A DNA stretch of 11,680 nt from Thermocaproicibacter sp002410755 (GTDB lineage Bacteria; Bacillota; Clostridia; Oscillospirales; Acutalibacteraceae): contig DAITDU010000051.1 in assembly GCA_036839715.1 (NCBI GenBank), positions 1 through 11,680 on the forward strand, given 5' to 3'. The notes beneath the pieces were generated by a model. That model searched no databases. It worked only from the letters and a program-made list of their open reading frames with translations, and was not told the DNA's origin. A program made the position numbers and the translations under genes. Positions within the stretch are counted from its first letter, which is position 1. Every line of letters begins with the position of its first letter. Positions 1 to 6,257 of this stretch are shown here, one piece after another.

Positions 1-2
1 AT

Positions 3-122
3 TTGGAAAGACTGCGGAGACAGGATGTGCAGATTGCGGTGCATGCTGGTAAAGCAGGCCTTTGCTGCTTTGAGGTATTAAAACGTGGCGAGTTTGTAGA
101 AATAGTTCAATTAAATCGGTGA
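3..122 (+). CDS. C-terminal end of an unidentified protein (cut by window edge)
   Basis: An open frame runs from the window edge to a TGA at 120-122 and gives 39 residues, including the stretches VQIAVHAGKAG and EVLKRGEFVEIVQ. The mix of hydrophobic and charged residues looks like a real beta-rich C-terminus, but I do not recognise the family and cannot see the start. The other two forward frames close earlier, at about 50 and 80. A small stem (TCGGT/ACCGA, about 117-131) followed by six A's lies just after the stop and is not a convincing terminator. The gene would converge on the leftward kamA operon. It may be a chance open frame. Confidence 0.35.
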   Translation: MERLRRQDVQIAVHAGKAGLCCFEVLKRGEFVEIVQLNR

Positions 123-205
123 TTAACCGAAAAAAGAGCCTTAGGGTATTCACTTAGACGGCATTGTAATTGGCTGCAAAATATAAAATAACTCAGGTGT
201 TATAT

Positions 206-244
206 AAAAAACAGGAGAGGCTCCACTTAATTGGTGCCTCTCCT
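206..244 (-). terminator. Rho-independent terminator of the ligase-kamA operon
   Basis: The arms AGGAGAGGC (213-221) and GCCTCTCCT (236-244) pair perfectly over 9 bp. After one T/T mismatch the stem continues as CCA/TGG around a six-base loop. Read leftward, the hairpin is followed by G and six T's (206-211) and then AT-rich sequence. It lies about 85 bp beyond the kamA stop codon. A run of A's on the other flank could give some rightward termination, for example of the partial gene at 3-122. Confidence 0.85.
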
Positions 245-329
245 AAAAAACTGTTTTCTTACAACTTTCATTTTGAACTGTCTGTGTATTCCAGGGGTTA
301 TTACTGTATCCCCAGGATTTTTTAATGCT

Positions 330-1442
330 TCATTTTTTTGGCTGTGGATAGCGGTAAATTTTCCCCTGGAAGTTTTCCATTACCACTTCACGGTCATCTT
401 TTGAAATTACATAATTATAGTTGATTGGGACTTTTCCGCCCCCGCCGGGCGCATCAATTACAAACTTTGGTACAGCATAGCCGGAAATATTTCCGGTGAG
501 ATCATGGATGATATCCACTCCCTTTTCCACCTTGGTGCGGAAATGTCCAATGCCGCGTGACAGGTCGCACTGGTAAAGGTAATAAGGACGGACACGCATA
601 TGAACAAGTTTCAGCATCAGTTCTTTCATGGTAGGGGTGTTATCATTGACGCCGCGGAGCAGCACGGTCTGGTCGCCGAGCGGGATGCCGGCGTCTACGA
701 TTGCCTCACAGGCGCGCTGTGACTCCGGCGTGATTTCGCGCGGGTGTGCAAAGTGCGTGTTAATCCAGATGGGCTGGTATTTTTTCAGCATGGAAAGCAG
801 CTCATCCGTGATTCTCATGGGCAGTACAACCGGCACGCGCGTGCCAATGCGAATGATATCCACATGAGGGATAGCACGCAGTTCAGAAATAATGTGTTCC
901 AGTTCTGGCGTTGCCATCGTCAGCGGGTCACCGCCGGAAATCAGCACGTCACGGATTTCTTTGTGTCCCCGGATGTAATCGAGCGCAGCCTGAAGTTCCG
1001 GCTCCGAAATAACGCGGTCCTCTTCACCAACCACGCGCCTGCGGGTGCAGTAGCGGCAGTAGGTGGAGCAGCAGAGTGTTACAAGGAACAGCACACGGTC
1101 TGGATAGCGGTGAACAATATGGGGGACGGGGCTGTCGTTTACTTCACCGAGCGGGTCTGCCATATCGTTTCCACAGGGATATGTTTCCTCAATGGCAGGC
1201 ACACAGATTTTACGGATAGGATCCTCCGGGTCGGCCGGGTTAATGAGGGTTGCGTAGTAAGGAGTTACGGCCATGCGGAAGCTGGAAAGGCACTTCGCAA
1301 TGTCGCCTTTCTGCTGTTCCGTCATGCCAAGGAAGTCTGCAATCTCATCTGCCGTCGTAAGGCGGTTGGCGTACTGCCACTTCCAGTCGTTCCAGCGTGG
1401 ATAACGGGCCTCATAGCCCGCAGTGTCTGCACAGCGAATCAT
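330..1442 (-). CDS. KamA-family radical SAM/PLP aminomutase, probably acting on lysine
   Basis: Family enzymes use S-adenosylmethionine, a [4Fe-4S] cluster and PLP to move an amino group from C2 to C3 of an amino acid. The 370-residue protein has the radical SAM triad C125-x3-C129-x2-C132 in CSTYCRYC, R134 (carboxylate contact in lysine 2,3-aminomutase), the PLP lysine K337 in DAPGGGGK, and D293 (CDLS) and D330. In the clostridial lysine enzyme the last two hold the substrate's epsilon-amino group; glutamate 2,3-aminomutase has Lys and Asn there. Product is therefore probably beta-lysine (inference). It is about 45 residues shorter than the roughly 416-residue lysine enzyme, ends before the C-terminal zinc cysteines, and has Asn at 268 where that enzyme has its remaining zinc ligand. 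An AAGGAGG ribosome site sits about 10 bases before the ATG. The start overlaps the stop of the upstream ATP-grasp gene (ATGA), so translation is probably coupled. EpmB-like or another specificity cannot be excluded. Confidence 0.9.
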   Translation of the reverse strand: MIRCADTAGYEARYPRWNDWKWQYANRLTTADEIADFLGMTEQQKGDIAKCLSSFRMAVTPYYATLINPADPEDPIRKICVPAIEETYPCGNDMADPLGEVNDSPVPHIVHRYPDRVLFLVTLCCSTYCRYCTRRRVVGEEDRVISEPELQAALDYIRGHKEIRDVLISGGDPLTMATPELEHIISELRAIPHVDIIRIGTRVPVVLPMRITDELLSMLKKYQPIWINTHFAHPREITPESQRACEAIVDAGIPLGDQTVLLRGVNDNTPTMKELMLKLVHMRVRPYYLYQCDLSRGIGHFRTKVEKGVDIIHDLTGNISGYAVPKFVIDAPGGGGKVPINYNYVISKDDREVVMENFQGKIYRYPQPKK

Positions 1443-2509
1443 CGCCGGACCGCCTCCTTCTTAAGGCGCATCAGAGCGGCGCGCAGGATGGAAAGGATCA
1501 GTTCGTCGTAAGAAACACCGCAAAATTCCGCAATCATTGGGTAATCACTGTAGCCGGGTGCAAGTCCCGGAAGTGGGTTGATTTCAATAAAATATGGTGT
1601 CCCATCCGCCGAAAGGCGAAAATCTACACGGGCAAAGTCCTGGCATCCAAGTGCCTGAAAAGCACCGACTGCCATACTCTTGATTGCGTCTTCCTGCTTT
1701 GGTGCCAGCCTTGCCGGGCATTCATAACGAATGTATTTCTGGTAATCCTGTTTAACGTCGTAGCTGTAAACGTGATAACCGCCTTTTGTATTGCATTGGA
1801 AAATAATTTCCATTGGCGGAAATACGCGTGTATCTTTTCCGTTGCCAAGCATGCCGACTGTAAACTCGCGTCCAGGGAGATACTCTTCCACAAGCATTGG
1901 CTCATGGTAAAGGCACAGCCCATTTACCAGAGCCTTGCGCAGTCCTTCGGGACCTGCCGCCACACAGGCATCCGGAATGCCCTTGCTTGAGCCCTCGGCA
2001 TCCGGTTTTACAATCACGGGGAAAGGGAGATGGAGCGAATCAATTTCCGCTTCATTTGAAACGACAGCATACGCAGGTGTGCGGATGCCATAAGTTGAAA
2101 GCAAACGCTTGGTTAAGGCTTTGTCAAGTGCGAGGCAGAGTGTCGTTTCATCACTTCCCGTAAACGGGACTCCCAGCATATTGAGAACTGCCGGGACCTC
2201 GGCCTCACGGCCGCGGCTGCGAATCCCTTCTGCAATATTAAATGCAATGTCAATGGGGTTCTTTTTCAGCTGGTCTACAAGGGCAGCGTCTCCTTCAAGC
2301 AGTACAGTGCGGTATCCTCCGGCTTGTAACGCCTTTTGAATCGCAGTTACTGTTGCAGGATTGTCATACTCGGCCTCCGCGTCTCGCGCGTTGCCGTGCG
2401 TGCCGTGTTTTGCGTTGAAAATAATGCCGACGGTCGTACCTCCGGGGTAGCCGTCCGACTGATCTTCCAACATGGCTGTTCCATCGCTTTCTTTCCGCGT
2501 TTTCCGCAT
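1439..2509 (-). CDS. ATP-grasp ligase of the D-Ala-D-Ala ligase superfamily
   Basis: ATP-grasp enzymes form an acyl-phosphate and join it to an amine. The 356-residue protein shows the fold in order: N-terminal domain with FNIAEG (90-95) and a REAEVP segment (101-106), LGVPFTGSD (112-120), ATP-lysine motif VIVKPDAEGSSKG (165-177), hinge LVEEYLPGREFTVG (206-219), and metal site ARVDFR (293-298) with FIEINPLPGL (307-316), giving D296, E309 and N311 as likely Mg ligands. The HGxxGEDG loop of true Ddl enzymes is replaced by NIAEG..SRGREAEVP, so this is a divergent paralogue and its substrates are unlikely to be two D-alanines. It is the first gene of a two-gene operon and overlaps kamA. The start is uncertain: the ATG at 2509 has only a distant GGTGA and lies about 11 bases after the predicted transcription start. 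Met13 (ATG at 2473) would leave a normal leader but also has a weak ribosome site. Confidence 0.85.
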   Translation of the reverse strand: MRKTRKESDGTAMLEDQSDGYPGGTTVGIIFNAKHGTHGNARDAEAEYDNPATVTAIQKALQAGGYRTVLLEGDAALVDQLKKNPIDIAFNIAEGIRSRGREAEVPAVLNMLGVPFTGSDETTLCLALDKALTKRLLSTYGIRTPAYAVVSNEAEIDSLHLPFPVIVKPDAEGSSKGIPDACVAAGPEGLRKALVNGLCLYHEPMLVEEYLPGREFTVGMLGNGKDTRVFPPMEIIFQCNTKGGYHVYSYDVKQDYQKYIRYECPARLAPKQEDAIKSMAVGAFQALGCQDFARVDFRLSADGTPYFIEINPLPGLAPGYSDYPMIAEFCGVSYDELILSILRAALMRLKKEAVRR

Positions 2510-2526
2510 AAATTTGGGTTCACCAT

Positions 2527-2555
2527 GATATACAATAATATTGACCCTAAGTCAA
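2527..2555 (-). promoter_or_regulatory. Promoter of the ligase-kamA operon with TTGAC palindrome
   Basis: Read leftward, TTGACT (2550-2555) and TATATC (2527-2532) are 17 bp apart and resemble sigma-A -35 and -10 boxes. The -35 box lies inside a perfect inverted repeat, TTGAC-5-GTCAA (2541-2555), which could be an operator. The predicted start of transcription is near 2520. A terminator immediately upstream (2587-2622) fits this being an independent transcription unit. Confidence 0.6.
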
Positions 2556-2586
2556 GGGCTTTGCGAAAGAATTTTAGAAAAATTAC

Positions 2587-2622
2587 AAAAAAATCCGCGG
2601 CAGCCATTCCGGTGCCGCGGAT
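2587..2622 (-). terminator. Rho-independent terminator facing left
   Basis: The arms ATCCGCGGCA (2593-2602) and TGCCGCGGAT (2613-2622) pair perfectly over 10 bp with a ten-base loop. Read leftward, the stem is followed by a run of T's (2587-2593). It probably ends the FAD-permease-cupin transcript before the ligase-kamA promoter begins. Confidence 0.85.
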
Positions 2623-2732
2623 AAGATATTCTAAGGAATTATCACAATGAAAATATCTCTCAGTTAACCTTGAAATTTTCTTTTTTCGATCGACGCGCGA
2701 TTGGTACATCCTAGTCTAACTGGCAGTGTAAA

Positions 2733-2762
2733 CGGGACCATAATCCGGGCCCCGCTTTTTTT
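2733..2762. terminator. Hairpin just after the cupin stop, possible weak terminator
   Basis: CGGGACC (2733-2739) can pair with part of GGGCCCCG (2747-2754). In leftward RNA the one irregular position is a G.U pair; in rightward RNA it is an A/C mismatch, so the stem is better as leftward RNA. However, the seven-T run (2756-2762) lies on the rightward side, and the leftward side has only GTTTAC. I regard it as a 3' stabilising or weak termination hairpin of the cupin message. Confidence 0.4.
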
Positions 2763-3216
2763 ATGCCTTGGCAGTATCCGGATCGGATTTTACCTTTTGC
2801 ACTGCTCCGTGCGGATGATGCGGCGGCGCATAGATTGCGTAAACTTTCAGCGGCCGGTTCCCGGCATTGACAACATTGTGCCAGGTTCCTGCGGGGACAA
2901 AAATCGCGTCACCGGAAGAGACACACTTCGTAAACGTCAGGTTATCCTGAGTATTTCCCATTTTTACGGTTCCGACACCCTGCTCAATCCGGATAAACTG
3001 GTCGGTATCGGGGTGGATCTCAAGCCCGATATCGCCGCCTACCGGGATACTCATCAGGGTAGCCTGAAGATGTTCTCCCGTCCACAGCACGGTGCGATAA
3101 TTCCCATTCTGCACCGTAGCCCGCTCAATATTAACTACATAAGGCTGCGGGCCGACGTCTTCAATGACCGGCCCGCACATCGGCTGGCTGGAACATTGGC
3201 AGCGCCTGTAAAACAT
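2761..3216 (-). CDS. Single-domain cupin protein
   Basis: The 151-residue protein is a small beta-barrel cupin. Cupin motif 1 is GLEIHPDTDQFIRIEQG (64-80), with H68 and E78. Motif 2 is GDAIFVPAGTWHNVVNAG (102-119), with H113. These residues probably form a metal site. The protein ends in a charged tail after YAPPHHPHG. Clostridial genomes carry many close relatives of this type without a defined reaction, so I give none. The start at 3216 is chosen because a strong GGAGG lies 7-8 bases upstream. An open frame continues to 3285 with two earlier ATGs, but they have poorer ribosome sites. It is the last gene of a leftward operon, 76 bp after the permease. A Cys-rich N-terminus (C7, C9, C14 in the CQC and MCG stretches, approximate) is unusual and of unknown meaning. 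Confidence 0.8.
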   Translation of the reverse strand: MFYRRCQCSSQPMCGPVIEDVGPQPYVVNIERATVQNGNYRTVLWTGEHLQATLMSIPVGGDIGLEIHPDTDQFIRIEQGVGTVKMGNTQDNLTFTKCVSSGDAIFVPAGTWHNVVNAGNRPLKVYAIYAPPHHPHGAVQKVKSDPDTAKA

Positions 3217-3292
3217 TGCCGTTTCCTCCTTCTGTTCTTCCATGAGATACCACCATAGTATTCCCCCTGTGAACGAAGTGTTCAAACGGTTT

Positions 3293-4663
3293 TTATATCA
3301 GGCAGACCGTTACCACAACTGCGGCAGCCATACCGCAGGCCACCGGCAGAAGGTTTTTGCGTGCAAGGTCATCCGGCTTTACGTTGCAGATGGCGGCTAC
3401 CGGGATAACACCCCACGGAATAATCGTGCCGCCGCCAGTCCAGACCGTTACAATCTGGCCCAGAGCCGCCAGAGGGGCGACCTTTACGCCTGTTGCGACT
3501 GAAAAGGTCTTTGCAATGGAGCCGACAAGCGGCAGGCCGGAGAATCCGGAGCCGTCGAGGCCGGTAATTACTGCGGCCCCAGTCTCCACAAGGGAGATAC
3601 CCACACGATTCATCGGAACAGAATGTGCAAGGGCAAGGCCGATATCGTTCAGAATATCCGGCGCATCTTTCCCCAGTACTTTGGAAGCCACCTCTCCATT
3701 GCCCATAAAAAAGAACGCGGCAATCACAATTACCGGCGCAAAAATGGAGACGGCAAACTTAAAGCCATCCTTGATATGATCCGTAATTTTTTCCAGGGAA
3801 GCCAGCAGATCCCCATTAAAAAGCATGATAATTACCATCACGAGGAGCGCAGTGCCGCCGATCAGAGCGGTAGCGTCGCCGCCGACAATTTTAAACCGAA
3901 CCATCAGCACAATATCCATGAGAAATGCGGCAGGCGTCAAAATGGCAACAAAATGCGCAAATTTTGTCGGCTTCATTTTTTCCGTTTCAGCAGTGTTTCC
4001 CTTTTCCGGCGGAGCAGTTGATTCTTCCTTTGTATCCCGGAGGAACAGAATAAACGAGACGAGAATTGTTACGGCACTCATCGTGCCCCAGACGGGCAAG
4101 GTTGCCCACATCATATCCGAGACCGGCAAACCTGCGGCTTTTGCCGTAATGGCGGGTGCGCCCTGGATGAAAAAATCACTGGAGAGCCCAACGCCGTGGC
4201 CGAAAATGTTCATTGCAACAGCCGCCCAGATGGCAGGCAGCCCGGCTTTCAGGGCTACGGGAAGGAGCAGTGCCCCAACAAGCGCTACCGCCGGGGACGG
4301 CCAGATAAACCATGAGAAAATCAGCATTACGCAGCCAACGACGAAAAATGCCGTTTTCCGCGTGCGGATTACACGCTTAAGCGGGCGGACCATCAGCTCA
4401 TCAGCACCAATCATTGCGATGGAACGCGACATGGAAACCACCAGCGCAATAACAATCACGATTCCGAGAAACTCAGACGCAGCCGAGACAATGGAATTGT
4501 ACATAATCTGGAGCGCGTGAAGGAAACTGTGACTGTAAACCAGCCCGATGACAAAAATACCGACAATGCAGGGAAGAACAATTTCCTTCCGAAACAGGAG
4601 CGCAGCGATAATTGCGACCATGGCGGCTATGTAAATAATGTGCAGAGTACCCAGTCCGGCCAT
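3293..4663 (-). CDS. Multi-pass membrane permease, ion-transporter type
   Basis: The 456-residue protein is almost entirely hydrophobic, with roughly ten to twelve membrane segments (for example about 7-24, 27-44, 65-86, 104-137, 190-208, 236-256, 266-282, 303-320, 398-426 and 438-456). One hydrophilic cytoplasmic-type loop lies at about 209-234. Glycine-rich, probably re-entrant stretches are seen in two halves: NIFGHGVGLSSDFFIQG (152-168) and GLDGSGFSG with VTVWTGGGTIIPWG (368-376, 406-419). This two-fold plan resembles the ion-transporter superfamily, which includes organic-anion (GntP, DcuC, CitM) and Na+/H+ exchangers. The substrate cannot be read from the sequence; an organic acid is my guess. 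An in-frame TGA lies four codons before the ATG, so 4663 is the most upstream ATG possible. Its ribosome site is oddly placed: GGGG is only two bases away. It follows the FAD gene by 36 bp. Confidence 0.8.
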   Translation of the reverse strand: MAGLGTLHIIYIAAMVAIIAALLFRKEIVLPCIVGIFVIGLVYSHSFLHALQIMYNSIVSAASEFLGIVIVIALVVSMSRSIAMIGADELMVRPLKRVIRTRKTAFFVVGCVMLIFSWFIWPSPAVALVGALLLPVALKAGLPAIWAAVAMNIFGHGVGLSSDFFIQGAPAITAKAAGLPVSDMMWATLPVWGTMSAVTILVSFILFLRDTKEESTAPPEKGNTAETEKMKPTKFAHFVAILTPAAFLMDIVLMVRFKIVGGDATALIGGTALLVMVIIMLFNGDLLASLEKITDHIKDGFKFAVSIFAPVIVIAAFFFMGNGEVASKVLGKDAPDILNDIGLALAHSVPMNRVGISLVETGAAVITGLDGSGFSGLPLVGSIAKTFSVATGVKVAPLAALGQIVTVWTGGGTIIPWGVIPVAAICNVKPDDLARKNLLPVACGMAAAVVVTVCLI

Positions 4664-4699
4664 TTCCCCGATTCACTTCCCTGTTTTTTATTTTGGTCC

Positions 4700-5986
4700 T
4701 TACCGCTTAAAGACGTTGCTGAGGCCAACTGCCTCAACACGGCGGCGGATTTCGCCAATATCGGTCGTATAGGTCCCGCGCTTTTTCATGCGCTCAAACA
4801 GTACGGAACCCGAAAACGTGTATTTAAGGCTGAGGCCTTCTTCCGTCTGCATCTGCTCCCTGACAAATGCAATCGCATCTCCAACGGCAAGTCCGCGCGG
4901 AAGGACAAGGGGTTCTTTTCCATCTGCAAAGCGTGCCGCATTATAGCCTGCAAGGGTTCCGGTCACAATCGCTTCCGTATGGCCAACCATCAGGCCGGAT
5001 TTTTCACCGCCGCAGAAAAGATTGTCAACGCCCTGCACTTTGAGTGCGTCATCACGCGGCGCCATAGCAAAAAACCGCATGGAATTCCCCTTGCCGCCTG
5101 CATAAGGGTCTTCATAGCGGGCATTCTCAAAGCCTGGGATGCGGTGCAGATTCTGCAGGTTAAAATATGGTGCCATCAGCTTTGCATGTCCGGTGTCCAG
5201 CAGGACAATATTATCCTTGTATGCCTTCAGGGCATACTGCTGACATGCCTTAATGCCAAGGTGGTCTTCCACAAGGTTTTTCGGAACGGAAACGACAACA
5301 ACGCCTGTGCGGTTAAGCTCTTCCACAATTTCTGGCGACAGGGATCCTTTATAGATTTTACAGGAACCGCTCATGGATCCAATCGTCCCGTCTGCTTTTT
5401 TGCCTTGCATTTCCTTAACGCCCGCAAGTGCCGTAAGGCTGACGCGGCCGCCAAAGCTCGGACAGCGGAGAATGCACATGGCGCAGCCATTGCCGTATTT
5501 GCCGCAGTTATTCATCGGTCCGGCGGTTCCGGTTGTGTCAAGGAACACGTCGCCGTCGAAAGTGCGTCCTTTGTCATCGGTCACGCTGCGGATAGTTTTG
5601 CCGTCCATTTTTGCCTTGGTAACCCGTGCCTGATAATACAGGTGAATCCCGCGACTTTCGATATAGCGGCGGACTGCGCCGGGGGTTTTGCCAATGTCAT
5701 ATAGGGAGGCATGTTCATGGCCGGGGAAATTGATATTCTTATGGCGCACGTTGGCGTCGATAATGCCAAAAATGGCGTCGCCTCCCATGGCGATGCATTC
5801 TTCCGTGGCAGTAAAGCGGCCGTTATTACGCATAATGCCGCCCACAAGGCCCGTCCCAAGCAACATATCGGTCCGTTCCAAAAGGGTAACATCAGCCCCC
5901 TGGTCAGAAGCTGCAACCGCTGCGGCACAACCGGACCAACCCCCGCCGACAATCACAATTTTCTTCTGGTTTAATTTGGATGTCAT
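4700..5986 (-). CDS. FAD-dependent oxidoreductase with a central Cys cluster
   Basis: The 428-residue protein begins with an FAD-binding Rossmann motif, IVIVGGGWSGCAAAVA (10-25), ending in the ribose-binding acid of LLER (E37). The C-terminal FAD contact is NLFCGGEKSGLMVGHTEA (322-339), followed by TGTLAGYNAAR. The latter resembles GidA/TrmFO-like and related FAD enzymes, which is as far as I can place it. In the middle lies C161-x6-C168-x2-C171-x3-C175, suitable for an Fe-S cluster or redox disulfides. No signal peptide or membrane segment is seen, so it should be cytosolic. The start at 5986 is set by AAGGAGG about 9 bases upstream; the frame stays open to an ATG at 6013 that has no such site. 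It is the first gene of an operon with the permease and cupin, suggesting oxidation or reduction of an imported compound (inference). Confidence 0.8.
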   Translation of the reverse strand: MTSKLNQKKIVIVGGGWSGCAAAVAASDQGADVTLLERTDMLLGTGLVGGIMRNNGRFTATEECIAMGGDAIFGIIDANVRHKNINFPGHEHASLYDIGKTPGAVRRYIESRGIHLYYQARVTKAKMDGKTIRSVTDDKGRTFDGDVFLDTTGTAGPMNNCGKYGNGCAMCILRCPSFGGRVSLTALAGVKEMQGKKADGTIGSMSGSCKIYKGSLSPEIVEELNRTGVVVVSVPKNLVEDHLGIKACQQYALKAYKDNIVLLDTGHAKLMAPYFNLQNLHRIPGFENARYEDPYAGGKGNSMRFFAMAPRDDALKVQGVDNLFCGGEKSGLMVGHTEAIVTGTLAGYNAARFADGKEPLVLPRGLAVGDAIAFVREQMQTEEGLSLKYTFSGSVLFERMKKRGTYTTDIGEIRRRVEAVGLSNVFKR

Positions 5987-6017
5987 TTTGCAGATCCTCC
6001 TTCGATGCAGCAATTTT

Positions 6018-6079
6018 AAAAGCAGCAGTGTTCTTTTCCGGCCCGTGCTGCGGTCGTTCCGGATGCTCTGACTGCTTTT
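6018..6079 (-). other. Foldable leader of the FAD-permease-cupin operon
   Basis: An 8-bp perfect inverted repeat (6018-6025 with 6072-6079) encloses a second one, TCCGG (6037-6041) with CCGGA (6059-6063). Both lie in the roughly 110-base untranslated leader between the promoter and the start codon. I do not recognise a riboswitch class in it. Confidence 0.35.
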
Positions 6080-6101
6080 CTTTCAAAGATAATTTGCATC
6101 A

Positions 6102-6130
6102 AGTATATCACAGTTTTTTCAGCTCGTCGA
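6102..6130 (-). promoter_or_regulatory. Extended -10 promoter of the FAD-permease-cupin operon
   Basis: Read leftward, TCGACG (6125-6130, 4 of 6 matches to the -35 consensus) lies 17 bp before TATACT (6102-6107). The -10 is preceded by TGA (6108-6110), giving the extended TGnTATACT form. The predicted start is near 6095, about 110 bases before the FAD gene. Confidence 0.65.
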
Positions 6131-6195
6131 GGAAAAATCTGTCCTGTTTTTATGGCTCCGGCATCCGGCATCTTCGGTGCACCGAACGGAACGGC

Positions 6196-6237
6196 AAAAA
6201 AATATCCCGCCGGAAAGCCCCGGCGGGATATTTTTTT
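6196..6237. terminator. Perfect 18-bp bidirectional terminator
   Basis: The arms at 6196-6213 and 6220-6237 are exact inverted copies around a six-base loop. Each consists of a GC-rich CCGGCGGG core, an ATAT step and seven A/T. Both strands therefore give a GC stem followed by a T run. It lies 20 bp beyond the stop of the thioredoxin-reductase-like gene and ends the leftward gpx-trxB transcript. No rightward gene enters it, so the reverse activity probably only blocks antisense reading. Confidence 0.92.
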
Positions 6238-6257
6238 GGGAACTTATGTCTCTTTGC

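Noticed and set aside
744..1511. A 255-codon rightward open frame opposite kamA
   Set aside because: It is antisense to the radical SAM and PLP motifs of kamA, crosses the kamA-ligase overlap, and shows no recognisable domain.
3217..3285. Longer N-terminus for the cupin protein (start at 3285 or 3243)
   Set aside because: The strong GGAGG site belongs to the ATG at 3216, and the extra residues are not typical of small cupins.
4517..5704. A 395-codon rightward open frame opposite the permease and FAD genes
   Set aside because: It is antisense to two well-supported genes with clear motifs, its translation has no family motif, and it has no ribosome site. It is a shadow of GC-biased codons.
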